A DNA stretch of 64,000 nucleotides from Rhodocyclales bacterium GT-UBC (GCA_003583745.1 QXPY01000003.1:232052-296051), one strand, 5' to 3'; positions 19,354-31,520 are shown, counted from the stretch's first letter. A program made the numbers and translations. The notes: generated by a model not told the origin, from the sequence alone.

Positions 19354-19382
19354 AGTTTACTGGTCGCCGCGCGGACTGCCAA
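19354..19382 (-). promoter_or_regulatory. Sigma-70 promoter for metH
   Basis: TTGGCA (19377-19382, minus strand) and TAAACT (19354-19359) are separated by exactly 17 bases. The expected start at about 19347 falls at the first base of the riboswitch. Confidence 0.75.
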
Positions 19383-19396
19383 GTGCCTTGATTTAT

Positions 19397-19882
19397 TTAG
19401 CCTTTCATCGCCACCCGGCGGGAGGTCTTGCTGACCGCACGGCGGGTCAGGTCGAAATGCACCATGAAATAACTTTCTTCGCCGGGCTGGTGGCTCTCGA
19501 TGTGCCATTCCCAGATTTCTTCGCCGAGGTTGTCGAAGACGACCTTGCTGCCCGGCATCCCGAGCAGACGGCGGATTTCGTCACCGTTCATGCCGGGGCG
19601 AACCCGGGCGTAATTGGCTTCGTTCAGCACCTGTTCCAGCTTCTGCACCATCTGGTCGCGGCCAAAAGTGATCATGTAGCAATGCACGCCGCTGGGTTGC
19701 CGGCTGTATTCCCACGTGAACTTGTCATCCGCTTCGCTGAATACTTCTCCGGGTTGGCCGAGGTGTTGGCGAACTTGGTCGGTCGTAGTCCGGCCGGGTT
19801 CGATGCGAGGCAGGAAGACGGCGTCGGCGGCAGGGCGCAAAGCGGCGATGAGAATGTTGGAGAGCCATTCGGGAAGCGGCAT
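19397..19882 (-). CDS. BamE/SmpA-like two-repeat protein
   Basis: The 161-aa protein carries two copies of the small BamE/SmpA-type fold. The first is RIEPGRTTTDQVRQHLGQPGEVF with WEYSRQPSGVHCYMITF. The second is VRPGMNGDEIRRLLGMPGSKVVF with WEWHIESHQPGEESYFMVHF. In BamE this fold helps outer-membrane protein assembly. The N-terminus MPLPEWLSNILIAALRPAADAVF is hydrophobic but no lipobox Cys is visible, so location is uncertain. Its promoter region lies between it and the divergent rhodanese gene. Confidence 0.7.
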   Translation of the reverse strand: MPLPEWLSNILIAALRPAADAVFLPRIEPGRTTTDQVRQHLGQPGEVFSEADDKFTWEYSRQPSGVHCYMITFGRDQMVQKLEQVLNEANYARVRPGMNGDEIRRLLGMPGSKVVFDNLGEEIWEWHIESHQPGEESYFMVHFDLTRRAVSKTSRRVAMKG

Positions 19883-19951
19883 GCGATCAGTTTAAGCCTT
19901 TCATGATCGGCTTCGCTAATATGGCGTACTCGCAAACTTTCCGGTACGCCG

Positions 19952-20344
19952 ATGCGACATCTCGATCCCCTGGCTGCCTACGCCTTCATGCAGCAACGCC
20001 CGGAAGCCGTACTGGTCGATTGCCGTACCGAAATCGAATTCCTTTACGTCGGCCATCCGGTCGGGGCCGAGCATGTCGCCTGGCAGGAGGCGCCGGACTG
20101 GGAAATCGATCCGGGCTTCGTCGATAACGTCAAATATCTGGTCCGCGGCAATCTGGAACGTCCGGTGCTGGTCATCTGCCGCAGCGGCCATCGCTCCCTG
20201 CATGCCGCTGATGCATTGGAGACGGCCGGCTTTGCCAACGTGATCAACGTTCTCGAAGGTTTCGAGGGGCATCGCGATGAAAACAATCATCGCGGCACGC
20301 TGGGCGGTTGGCGCTTCCGCGGTTTACCGTGGCAGCAGACTTGA
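19952..20344 (+). CDS. Rhodanese-like sulfurtransferase domain protein
   Basis: This 130-aa single rhodanese domain has the active-site Cys loop VICRSGHRSLHAADAL, preceded by VLVDCRTEIEFLYVGHPVGAEHVAW. These enzymes move sulfur via a cysteine persulfide. It has no signal peptide and should be cytosolic. The last 21 bases overlap the end of the convergent bcr gene. Confidence 0.88.
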   Translation: MRHLDPLAAYAFMQQRPEAVLVDCRTEIEFLYVGHPVGAEHVAWQEAPDWEIDPGFVDNVKYLVRGNLERPVLVICRSGHRSLHAADALETAGFANVINVLEGFEGHRDENNHRGTLGGWRFRGLPWQQT

Positions 20345-21523
20345 GCGGCGATGAGCAAAGGCCGCCAGGCCACCCAGGCTCATCAGTGCGATCATGCCCA
20401 GGGCCAGCGTCAGGGTAGAACCCCAGAGCAGCGGCACCAGGACGGCTGCCGCGAAGCTGTTGCAACTTGACTGGAAGAAGGTCTGGCAGGATGCGGCCAA
20501 GCCTCGTTGCGCCGGAAAGGGATCGAGTGCCAGGATGGTCAGGCTAGGCATCGCCAGTGCCATGCCTAGCGTATAGACGAAAATTGGCAGAACGCTCCAC
20601 GGTAAGGCGGGGGGCAAGGCCAGGTTGAGGCCGAGATTGATCACGGCGGCGCAGATCATCAGCCAGTAACCGAGATTGATCGTTTGTGGCAGAGAGCGCT
20701 TGCCGGCCAGGCGACCGGATAGCCATGAGCCGCCCATCAAGCCGCTCATGGCCGGTCCGAACAGCCAGAGAAAGCCGGTTTCCTCGACGCCGAGATGCTT
20801 CATCAGGAAAACCGGGGCCGACAGAACGTAGATGAAAAAGCCCAGGAAGTTGGCGGAAACCGCCAGGCAGGCAAAAAGAAAGGACGGTGAGGTCAGTACC
20901 CGCCAATAAGTGCGGCCGAGATAGCTGGGCTTGAGCGACTGGCGCCTGGTTGCCGGGAGGGTTTCGGGCAGTAGTTTCCAGCAGGCAGCGGCAAGGAGAC
21001 CGGCAAAGCCGACCAGGAAAACGAAAACCGAGCGCCAGCCGAACAGCGTCTGCAACCAGCCGCCAATCACTGGCGCAACGGCTGGGGCCAGGGCGAACAT
21101 CATGGTGATTTGCGACATCAGCTTTTGGGCGGCGGGGCCATCGAACAGATCGCGCACGATGGCCCGGCTGATGACGATCCCGGCGCCCGCCGTCACTCCC
21201 TGCATGGCCCGCCAGAACCAAAGTTGCTCGATGCGCGTAGCCAGGGCGCATCCGGCTGAGGCAGCAGCAAACAGCACCAATGCAGCCAGGATGACCCGGC
21301 GCCGGCCAAAGCGGTCGGAAATGGCGCCATGCCAAAGGGTCATGACCGCAAAGGCGAGCAGATAGGCGGAAAGTGTTTGCTGAACCTGTAGCGGCGAGGC
21401 GCCCAGCTTTTCGGCAATATCGTGGAAGGAGGGCAGGTAGGCATCGATCGAAAAGGGGCCAAGCGCCGACAACGCCGCCAGCAGGATGGCAATACCCCGC
21501 GGTGCGGGCTTGTTTTCAGTCAT
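20324..21523 (-). CDS. Bcr/CflA-type multidrug efflux transporter (MFS)
   Basis: This 399-aa inner-membrane protein with about 12 spans belongs to the drug:H+ antiporter-1 group. It shows FSIDAYLPSF in span 1 and the MFS motif A HGAISDRFGRRRVI, plus the motif C-like region AGAGIVISRAIVRDLF and ALAPAVAPVIGGWL typical of Bcr. The family exports bicyclomycin, sulfonamides and other compounds; the substrate here is unknown. The start overlaps the comM stop by 8 bases, making ubiK-comM-bcr one operon. Confidence 0.88.
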   Translation of the reverse strand: MTENKPAPRGIAILLAALSALGPFSIDAYLPSFHDIAEKLGASPLQVQQTLSAYLLAFAVMTLWHGAISDRFGRRRVILAALVLFAAASAGCALATRIEQLWFWRAMQGVTAGAGIVISRAIVRDLFDGPAAQKLMSQITMMFALAPAVAPVIGGWLQTLFGWRSVFVFLVGFAGLLAAACWKLLPETLPATRRQSLKPSYLGRTYWRVLTSPSFLFACLAVSANFLGFFIYVLSAPVFLMKHLGVEETGFLWLFGPAMSGLMGGSWLSGRLAGKRSLPQTINLGYWLMICAAVINLGLNLALPPALPWSVLPIFVYTLGMALAMPSLTILALDPFPAQRGLAASCQTFFQSSCNSFAAAVLVPLLWGSTLTLALGMIALMSLGGLAAFAHRRSSLLPR

Positions 21524-23009
21524 GGGCGAGACGGCGGTACTGAATGGCTTCGGCGATATGCGGCGCCATGATGGAATCGCTGGCGCTCAGGTCGGCGATG
21601 GTCCGGGCGACTTTCAGGATACGGTGCCAGGCACGGGCGGACAGGTCGAGACGGCTGATTGCCTGCTTGAGCAGGGTGGCACCGGCTGCGTCCGGGACGC
21701 AATGAACCTCGACTTCGCCGGCGCTCAGTCGGGCGTTAGGCTTGCCTTGCCGCGTCTGTTGTCGTGCCAGTGCGGGCTCGACGCGTTGGCGTACGTCGGC
21801 CGAGCGTTCGCCGTTTGCCTTGCCGGACAGCGCTTCGGCCGGCAGGGCGGGAACTTCGATCAGGAGGTCGATGCGATCGAGGAAGGGGCCGGACAGCTTG
21901 CCGCGATAACGGGCGATCTGGTCCGGCGTACACCGGCATTTGCCATTGCTGTGGCCATGAAAGCCACAGGGGCAGGGGTTCATTGCTGCCACCAGCTGGA
22001 ACTCGGCCGGGAACTCGGCGTGGCGGGCGGCGCGGGCAATGTGGATGCGTCCCGACTCGAGCGGTTCGCGCAGGGTTTCCAGCACCTTGCGGTCGAATTC
22101 CGGCAATTCGTCGAGAAACAGCACACCCTGGTGGGCCAGACTGATCTCGCCGGGCCGTGGCGGGTTGCCGCCGCCGACCAGGGCTACCGCCGAGGCGGTA
22201 TGGTGCGGCTGGCGAAAAGGGCGGATGCCGAAGGACTCCGGACGAAATTGTCCAACCAGCGACATGACCGCCGCCGAAGCCTGGGCCGCTTGGTTGTCCA
22301 AACCGGGCATCAGGCCGGGCAGGCGCATGGCCAGCATCGACTTGCCGGAACCCGGTGGGCCGACCATGAGGAGAGAATGGGTACCGGCGGCGGCGATTTC
22401 CAGCGCCCTTTTGGCCTGATTTTGCCCCCGGACCTCGCAAAGGTCGGGCAGGGCTGTCGTGGCGGCCGGCGCTGGCGGTTGGGCGGCAGGTAGCGGCGCT
22501 TCGCCATGCAGGTGGGCGCAGACTTCAAGCAGGGTGTTGGCGGCAAGAATGTTCAGGTTGCCGATCAGTGCCGCTTCCTGGGCGCTGGTTGCAGGCAGGA
22601 TGAAAGACTTGCCGCTGTCGGCGGCTTGCAGGGCCATCGCCAGCGCCCCCCGGATCGGACGCAGGGCGCCGGATAGGGACAATTCGCCGGCGAATTCGTA
22701 GGCATCGAGAGCCTTGGCAGGTATCAGGTTGCAGGCGGCCAGGATGCCCAGCGCAATGGGCAGGTCGAAACGCCCCGATTCCTTGGGTAGATCGGCTGGA
22801 GCAAGATTGACGGTGATGCGCCGGGCAGGGAATTCGAACCCGGAATTGATGATGGCGGCGCGGACACGGTCGCGCGCCTCCTTGACTTCGGTATCGGGCA
22901 GGCCGACCAGCGTGAAGCTGGGCAGGCCGCTGGCGAGATGTACCTCGACCAGTACCGGTGGTGCGTTAAGGCCGTCGAGCCCGCGACTGTGAGCGACGGC
23001 CAGCGCCAT
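21516..23009 (-). CDS. comM: YifB/ComM-family Mg-chelatase-like ATPase
   Basis: This 497-aa AAA+ protein has an N-terminal Lon-protease-like fold (FTLVGLPDTEVKEARDRVRAAI) and Walker A GPPGSGKSMLAMRLPG. Walker B is LFLDELPEF. A zinc-like Cys cluster NPCPCGFHGHSNGKCRC and a C-terminal Mg-chelatase helical domain follow. ComM is a hexameric branch-migration helicase that helps integrate taken-up DNA in naturally competent bacteria. The gene starts 3 bases after the ubiK stop and is complete. Confidence 0.92.
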   Translation of the reverse strand: MALAVAHSRGLDGLNAPPVLVEVHLASGLPSFTLVGLPDTEVKEARDRVRAAIINSGFEFPARRITVNLAPADLPKESGRFDLPIALGILAACNLIPAKALDAYEFAGELSLSGALRPIRGALAMALQAADSGKSFILPATSAQEAALIGNLNILAANTLLEVCAHLHGEAPLPAAQPPAPAATTALPDLCEVRGQNQAKRALEIAAAGTHSLLMVGPPGSGKSMLAMRLPGLMPGLDNQAAQASAAVMSLVGQFRPESFGIRPFRQPHHTASAVALVGGGNPPRPGEISLAHQGVLFLDELPEFDRKVLETLREPLESGRIHIARAARHAEFPAEFQLVAAMNPCPCGFHGHSNGKCRCTPDQIARYRGKLSGPFLDRIDLLIEVPALPAEALSGKANGERSADVRQRVEPALARQQTRQGKPNARLSAGEVEVHCVPDAAGATLLKQAISRLDLSARAWHRILKVARTIADLSASDSIMAPHIAEAIQYRRLAHD

Positions 23010-23012
23010 GGA

Positions 23013-23252
23013 TCAGGCCTGACGCGCCTTTTCGAGCGCCTCGACGCGAGCTTCCAGATCCTTGAGCTTGTCGCGCGTGCGGGCCAGCACCTGGGTCTGC
23101 ACGTCGAATTCCTCGCGGGTGACCAGGTCGAGCTTCGAAAGGAAGCCGCTCAGGAGGGCCTTCGCATTGTTTTCTATATCTTTGGCTGGTGAATTAGCCA
23201 ACATGGCGCTCATTTTTGCGCCAAACTGTTCAAGGGTTTTTGGGTCGAGCAT
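23013..23252 (-). CDS. ubiK: Ubiquinone biosynthesis accessory factor UbiK (BMFP)
   Basis: This 79-aa protein of the YqiC/BMFP family has an amphipathic N-terminus (LDPKTLEQFGAKMSAML) and a C-terminal coiled coil (FDVQTQVLARTRDKLKDLEARVEALEKA). UbiK binds UbiJ and supports aerobic ubiquinone assembly. It heads the ubiK-comM-bcr operon and is divergent from torF. Confidence 0.9.
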   Translation of the reverse strand: MLDPKTLEQFGAKMSAMLANSPAKDIENNAKALLSGFLSKLDLVTREEFDVQTQVLARTRDKLKDLEARVEALEKARQA

Positions 23253-23343
23253 GGTGTCCTCCGTGGTTTTTCAGTGTACCACAGCGATCCGATCACTCTT
23301 TTCGGTGCAGTCGCTCATGCATGGTGCGTAACAGTCTGTAACC

Positions 23344-23358
23344 GCACGATATTGGTGC
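23344..23358. promoter_or_regulatory. NtrC-like enhancer site
   Basis: GCAC (23344-23347) and GGTGC (23354-23358) form the GCAC-6-GGTGC dyad typical of NtrC. It is about 75 bp upstream of the sigma-54 promoter for torF. Further GGTGC half sites are seen at 23323 and 23367. Confidence 0.6.
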
Positions 23359-23422
23359 GCTGTTGTGGTGCGGCGCAGCAGATGCCAGCGTCAATCCTTT
23401 GATTTTCATCAAAAAAATGACC

Positions 23423-23438
23423 TGGCACGGCTCATGCT
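23423..23438 (+). promoter_or_regulatory. Sigma-54 promoter for torF-glnK-amtB
   Basis: TGGCACGG-CTCA-TGCT carries the invariant GG and GC at exactly 10 bases separation (-24/-12). Together with the NtrC-like site it predicts activation in nitrogen limitation. Confidence 0.72.
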
Positions 23439-23495
23439 AAACCTAGCCTGCACAAATCTTTTTATGCAACTAAACGTACTGTAGGAGAGAAAATA

Positions 23496-24278
23496 ATGAA
23501 TAAGTCCTTGATCGCTCTGGCCCTCATCGGTGCCTTCGCTGCGCCCGCCTTTGCCGAGGAAGCTGCTGCTGAAGCCGCGCCGGCCAGCCCGCTGTCTTTC
23601 AATGTCGGTGTTGTCAGCGATTACGTCTTCCGCGGTATCAGCCAGAGCCAGCATCAGCCGGCCCTGCAAGGCGGCGTCGATTACGCGCATGCCAGCGGCT
23701 TCTATGTCGGTAGCTGGGCTTCCACCATCGAATGGACCGATCGCAAGGATCTGCAAGTCCAGAAGAACAACCGCGTCGAACTCGATATCTACGGCGGCTA
23801 CAAAGGTAGCGTCGGCGACTTCGGCTACGACGTCGGCGCCATTCGTTATTTCTACAACGGTGAATTCCAGGCCGCTTCCGGTGTCACCGCCAATACGACC
23901 GAAGTCTATGTCGGCGGTAGCTGGAAATTCGTCAGCCTTAAGTACAACCATGTCGTTTCCAACAGCATCTTCAACTGGGGCGGCACTTCCGCCGATACGA
24001 AGACCCAGGGTTCCGGCTACTACGATCTGACCGTGACCTATCCGGTTGACGAAACCCTGAACCTGATCGCCCACGTTGGTCGTCAGAACATCAAGAACCT
24101 GTCGGCCGCCTCCTACACCGACTGGAAGCTCGGCGTGACCAAGGACTTCGGCATTGCCGTCGTCGGTCTGGCCTACACCGACACCAATGCCAAGGGCAAG
24201 GACGGTGAGGCCTATCGTTGGGCTGGCAAGGATGCTTCCCGTGGTGTGGTCGCCCTGTCCGTCAGCAAAACTTTCTAA
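23496..24278 (+). CDS. TorF-family outer-membrane porin
   Basis: This 260-aa protein has a signal peptide (MNKSLIALALIGAFAAPAFA, cut before EE) and a beta-barrel of the TorF/TIGR02001 family. It begins LSFNVGVVSDYVFRGISQSQHQPALQGGVDY and ends with the aromatic strand VALSVSKTF. The family forms putative outer-membrane channels. It comes first in an operon with glnK and amtB under a sigma-54 promoter, so it may let ammonium or another small nitrogen compound through the outer membrane; that is inference. Confidence 0.88.
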   Translation: MNKSLIALALIGAFAAPAFAEEAAAEAAPASPLSFNVGVVSDYVFRGISQSQHQPALQGGVDYAHASGFYVGSWASTIEWTDRKDLQVQKNNRVELDIYGGYKGSVGDFGYDVGAIRYFYNGEFQAASGVTANTTEVYVGGSWKFVSLKYNHVVSNSIFNWGGTSADTKTQGSGYYDLTVTYPVDETLNLIAHVGRQNIKNLSAASYTDWKLGVTKDFGIAVVGLAYTDTNAKGKDGEAYRWAGKDASRGVVALSVSKTF

Positions 24279-24288
24279 TTCCCTTTAA

Positions 24289-24699
<411 letters not shown>

Positions 24700-24710
24700 G
24701 GAGCCCTACC

Positions 24711-26222
24711 ATGAAACGCGTATTCGCATTGCTGGCTCTGGTCGGCGCCGTTGCTTTCGGCGCACCGGCCTGGGCTGAAGAAAAGGCGGCCGCACCGGCC
24801 GCCACCACCGAGGCCGTCGCCGCGCCGGCCGCCGCCGCGGCTGCTCCGGCAGCTGCTCCTGCCGCCGCCGCGCCGGCCGCTGAAGCTGCCGCAGCCCCCG
24901 CTGCTGCGCCGGTTCCGCCCAACAAGGGCGACAACGCCTGGGTCATGACCAGCGCCGCTCTCGTCATTCTGATGTCGATTCCGGGTCTGGCCCTGTTCTA
25001 CGGCGGTCTGGTCCGTTCGAAGAACATGCTGTCCGTCCTGATGCAGGTCTTCGTCGTCTTCTCGCTGATTTCGGTCCTCTGGGTAGTCTATGGCTATTCG
25101 GCCGCCTTCACCGAAGGCAACGCATTCTTCGGCGTTCTCGACAAACTCTTCCTGAAGGGTGTGACGGTTGATTCCGTTGCCGCGACCTTCTCCAAGGGCG
25201 TCAATATCTCCGAACTGGCCTACGTCATCTTCCAGGGCGCTTTCGCCGCCATCACCTGCGGCCTGATCGTCGGTGCCTTTGCCGAGCGCGCCAAGTTCTC
25301 CGCCATCCTGGTCTTCATGGTGATCTGGTTCACGCTGTCCTACATCCCGATGGCCCACATGGTTTGGTACTGGGCGGGTCCGGATGCCTACATCGATGCC
25401 GCCGCTGGCGAAGCTGCCGGCAAGACTGCTGGCTTCCTGTTCCAGAAGGGCGCACTTGATTTCGCCGGCGGTACCGTCGTCCATATCAACGCCGCGATCG
25501 CCGGTCTGGTCGGTGCCTACATGGTTGGCAAGCGTACCGGTCTGGGCAACGTCTCGATGGCTCCGCACTCCCTGACCTTCACGATGATCGGTGCTTCCCT
25601 TCTGTGGTTCGGCTGGTTCGGCTTCAACGCCGGCTCCGCCCTCGAAGCTTCCGGTGGTGCTGCCCTGGCCATGGTCAATACCTGGGTTGCCACGGCTTGT
25701 GCCGCGCTGTCCTGGATGTTCGCCGAATGGATCCTCAAGGGTAAGCCCTCGATGCTGGGTGCTGCTTCCGGTGCCGTTGCCGGTCTGGTTGCGATCACCC
25801 CGGCTGCCGGCTTCGTCGGTGTCATGGGCGCCATCATCATCGGCCTGCTGGCTGGCGTGGTTTGCCTGTGGGGCGTCAATGGCCTGAAGAAGCTGCTCGG
25901 TGCAGACGACTCCCTCGACGTCTTCGGCGTCCATGGCGTGGGCGGCATCCTCGGCGCCATCCTGACCGGTGTCTTCGTTGATCCGGCTCTGGGCGGCACG
26001 GGCGTCTATGACTACGTGGCCAACAAGGTCGGCGACTTCGACATGACCGCACAAGTCATCAGCCAGCTGTGGGGCGTCGGCACCGTGGTTGTCTGGTCCG
26101 GCGTGGTCTCCCTGGTGGCCTACAAACTGGTGGATATCGTCATCGGCCTGCGTGTGCCGGAAGACGAAGAGCGTGAAGGTCTCGACCTCACCTCGCACGG
26201 CGAAAGCGCCTACCACCACTAA
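24711..26222 (+). CDS. amtB: Ammonium transporter
   Basis: This 503-aa inner-membrane channel has 11 spans. The twin-histidine pore is visible (SYIPMAHMVWYW and VFGVHGVGGILG), as is the Amt signature for the fifth span. After the signal peptide (cut after GAPAWA) there is an unusual Ala/Pro-rich low-complexity stretch of about 45 residues before the first span at NAWVMTSAALVILM. The C-terminal tail (VPEDEEREGLDLTSHGE) is the GlnK contact. It is last in the torF-glnK-amtB operon and is followed by a strong terminator. Confidence 0.96.
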   Translation: MKRVFALLALVGAVAFGAPAWAEEKAAAPAATTEAVAAPAAAAAAPAAAPAAAAPAAEAAAAPAAAPVPPNKGDNAWVMTSAALVILMSIPGLALFYGGLVRSKNMLSVLMQVFVVFSLISVLWVVYGYSAAFTEGNAFFGVLDKLFLKGVTVDSVAATFSKGVNISELAYVIFQGAFAAITCGLIVGAFAERAKFSAILVFMVIWFTLSYIPMAHMVWYWAGPDAYIDAAAGEAAGKTAGFLFQKGALDFAGGTVVHINAAIAGLVGAYMVGKRTGLGNVSMAPHSLTFTMIGASLLWFGWFGFNAGSALEASGGAALAMVNTWVATACAALSWMFAEWILKGKPSMLGAASGAVAGLVAITPAAGFVGVMGAIIIGLLAGVVCLWGVNGLKKLLGADDSLDVFGVHGVGGILGAILTGVFVDPALGGTGVYDYVANKVGDFDMTAQVISQLWGVGTVVVWSGVVSLVAYKLVDIVIGLRVPEDEEREGLDLTSHGESAYHH

Positions 26223-26248
26223 GCAAAGAACTTGGTCTCTCTCCCTTC

Positions 26249-26275
26249 GGGCACCTTCGGGTGCCCGCTTTTTTT
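26249..26275 (+). terminator. Terminator of the torF-glnK-amtB operon
   Basis: GGGCACC (26249-26255) and GGTGCCC (26260-26266) close a TTCG tetraloop, followed by GC and seven T residues. Confidence 0.92.
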
Positions 26276-26331
26276 GGGGGATGGGCTTGAGATGTACGAA
26301 TGCCCGCAGTGCTTCCGTCGGTCGATCGGGC

Positions 26332-26873
26332 TTACTTGATCAAGGGAAGCAGGCTGCGGAATTCGTCGGTGGCGGCACGTTTCAGCCACTCGAAAAGCAC
26401 CATTTCAGTGGTCACGATGCAAACGCCGGCGGCACGCAGCCGGTCAATGGCGGCTGCGCGGTCTTGCGGCGCGCGCGACGAGGTGGCATCGGCCACCAGA
26501 TAGACCTCGAACCCGGTGGCGAGCAGGCCGAGGGCAGTTTGCAACACGCAGACATGAGCTTCGGTGCCGGTCAGGATGACCTGCTTGCGCTGTACGCTGC
26601 CGAGCAGCTCGAGGACGCCGGGCTCGGCGTTACAGGCGAAATGTGTTTTCTCGAAAAAGCGGGCTGTGCCAGCTGCCGCGCGTACGCTTTCGAGGCTGGG
26701 GCCAAGACCGCGTACGTATTGCTCGGAAACGAAAGCCGGCACGTCGAGTTGGCGTGCCGCTTCGAGCAGGCGGACGGAATTGCCTACAATTCGTTCGCCA
26801 TCATGGATGGCCGGCGCCAGCTTCTGCTGCAGATCGACGACGAGCAGCAGCGAGTCGGCGCGGCGGATCAGCA

Positions 26874-26874
<1 letters not shown>
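26332..26874 (-). CDS. Isochorismatase-family cysteine hydrolase
   Basis: The 180-aa protein shows the family triad: Asp in LLVVDLQQKLAPAI, Lys in FFEKTHFACN, and Cys in LTGTEAHVCVLQTALGLL. It resembles the YcaC-like subgroup of unknown substrate. ATG 26874 shares a base with the purU stop (TGATG), so the two genes are translationally coupled. A longer open frame upstream only shadows purU. Confidence 0.85.
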
Positions 26875-27737
<863 letters not shown>

Positions 27738-27823
27738 GTTGGCAAGTGCCTGAGACGGGGAAAATGGGCGGAGAGCGCAGCGCCCCGGGATGGGGGCTGC
27801 ACCGAAGGCTTGCGCCTGCGCCG

Positions 27824-28432
27824 TCAGGCGCGGGCGAAAGCCTTGTCGATTTCGCTGCGCAGATCGTCGTAATTGAGGACGACCGGGAATTGCGGGAATT
27901 CGCGGATGACGTTTTCCGGCGGGTGGAAGAGGATGCCGCCGTGGGCTTCGCCGAGCATGGCGGTGTCGTTGTAGGAATCGCCGGCGGCAACGATCTTGAA
28001 GTTCAGTTCCTTGAAGCGCTTGACCGCTTCCTGCTTCTGGTTCGGCATGCGCAGGTGGTAATTGACCAGCATGCCGCTGGCGTCGGCTTCCAGCGAATGG
28101 CAGAACAGGGTCGGCCAGCCCAGTTGGCGCATCAGCGGGTGGGCGAATTCGTAGAAGGTGTCGGACAGGATGATGACCTGGTAATCCTCGCGCAGCTTGT
28201 CGAGGAAGGCACGGGCGCCGTCCATCGGGCCCATTTCGGCGATCACCTTCTGGATATCCGGCAGGCCAAGCTTGTGCTCGCGCAGGATGTTCAGGCGGAA
28301 GCTCATCAGCTTGTCGTAGTCCGGCTCTTCGCGCGTCGTACGCATCAGCTCGGGGATACCCGTGCGCTTGGAGAATTCGATCCAGATTTCGGGGACGAGG
28401 ACCCCTTCGAGGTCAAGACAGACGATTTTCAC
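27824..28432 (-). CDS. thrH: Phosphoserine phosphatase / homoserine phosphotransferase ThrH
   Basis: This 202-aa HAD-superfamily enzyme has motif I as DLEGVLVPE (the Asp-x-Glu form typical of ThrH, not the DxD of SerB), motif II ILSDTFYEF, and motif IV AAGDSYNDTAMLGEA. ThrH makes serine from phosphoserine and can move phosphate to homoserine. It is followed 86 bp later by purU on the same strand. Confidence 0.93.
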   Translation of the reverse strand: MKIVCLDLEGVLVPEIWIEFSKRTGIPELMRTTREEPDYDKLMSFRLNILREHKLGLPDIQKVIAEMGPMDGARAFLDKLREDYQVIILSDTFYEFAHPLMRQLGWPTLFCHSLEADASGMLVNYHLRMPNQKQEAVKRFKELNFKIVAAGDSYNDTAMLGEAHGGILFHPPENVIREFPQFPVVLNYDDLRSEIDKAFARA

Positions 28433-28524
28433 GGGCTAGCTCCAGCGGACGTATTCGAAAAAACGTCGATTTTACCTGATGCACACGGCTTGCGCCCCTC
28501 CGGTGGCGGTGTCCGGATCGTCGT

Positions 28525-29559
28525 TCAGCGCCGGGCGAGGATCAGCGTGCCTTTTTCCAGTGGGTCGAGGTCGATCCGCTCGACACCGTGGAAACCGGCT
28601 TCAGCCAGCCAGCCGGCATAGTCGTCGTAATGGTAGGTGCGGGTCCCGGTCTCGTAGAGCAGCGTCAGGCGGAATGCCGCCTGGAAGGCGCTCGGCGTCT
28701 CGTCGTGCAGGTATTCGTGGATGACCAGCAGGCCGCCGGGGCGCAGGGTCTCGGCGATTTTGGCGATGACCTGGCGATTGTCCTCGGCAGTCTGGTTGTG
28801 GGCCACCGAGAGATAGAACACGACATCGTGCCGGCCGCCCCAGTCCCAATGCAGCACATCGCCCGGGCGCAGGCGGACGCGCTCGGAAAGCTGTTCCTGC
28901 TCGATGGTGGTGGCGGTATCGGCGAGGGCGGTCGGCAGGTCGACAATCAGTGCTTCGAGCTGCGGATAGCGCTGGCAGAAGCGGATCGAATGCAGGCCGT
29001 GCGAGCCGCCGAGGTCGAGCAGGCGTTGATGGCCAGCGGCGATCGGCACGTGCTTGAGCAGGTCGGGGCCGAGATCGTGCGAAAAAGCCCGCATGTAGGA
29101 CGAGAACAGCGGACCGAGCTCGGGTTGTTCGAGCATGTTGTCCCACAGCGTCTTTTCCGGCATGCCGGACTTCACGGCTTCGGCCAGGTTGCCCATCATC
29201 GACCAGGCGGCGTGCGTCCACAACACGCCCGGTGTGTAATCGACCTGGCCGGCGCTGGTGAACCAGCGCTGGGTACTGGCCGAATTGGCGACGTAGTCGT
29301 CCCGTTCTTCGAGATAGCCGATGCTGACCAGGAAGTCGACCAGGCGGGCAGTGCCTTCCAGACTGGCGTGGATCTTCGCGGCCAGCGTCACGATGGCGAG
29401 CGGGCCGCCGGCCAGGGCTTCGAACAGGCCGAGGCGGCTGGCCGAAATGATTGCGGCCGACTTCATCATCGGCATGTAGACATCGAGCATGGCCAGTTCG
29501 GCCGAACCGGTCGGCAGGCAGACGTCGGGTTTGGGCAAACTGGAGGAGGGCGTGGTCAT
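28525..29559 (-). CDS. O-methyltransferase-type SAM methyltransferase
   Basis: This 344-aa protein has an N-terminal winged-helix dimerisation domain (ISASRLGLFEALAGGPLAIVTLAAKIHA) and a C-terminal SAM domain with motif I LLDLGGSHGLHSIRF, then LIVDLPTA and LRPGGLLVIHEYL. This is the plant-type O-methyltransferase fold also used in hydroxyneurosporene and antibiotic methylation. The acceptor is unknown. It lies 23 bases downstream of the ABC-F gene. Confidence 0.8.
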   Translation of the reverse strand: MTTPSSSLPKPDVCLPTGSAELAMLDVYMPMMKSAAIISASRLGLFEALAGGPLAIVTLAAKIHASLEGTARLVDFLVSIGYLEERDDYVANSASTQRWFTSAGQVDYTPGVLWTHAAWSMMGNLAEAVKSGMPEKTLWDNMLEQPELGPLFSSYMRAFSHDLGPDLLKHVPIAAGHQRLLDLGGSHGLHSIRFCQRYPQLEALIVDLPTALADTATTIEQEQLSERVRLRPGDVLHWDWGGRHDVVFYLSVAHNQTAEDNRQVIAKIAETLRPGGLLVIHEYLHDETPSAFQAAFRLTLLYETGTRTYHYDDYAGWLAEAGFHGVERIDLDPLEKGTLILARR

Positions 29560-29582
29560 GGTGGATTTCTGCCGGTTGGCGG

Positions 29583-31490
<1,908 letters not shown>

Positions 31491-31520
31491 GAGGCGGACG
31501 ATTATAGCGGCGCCGTGCGC

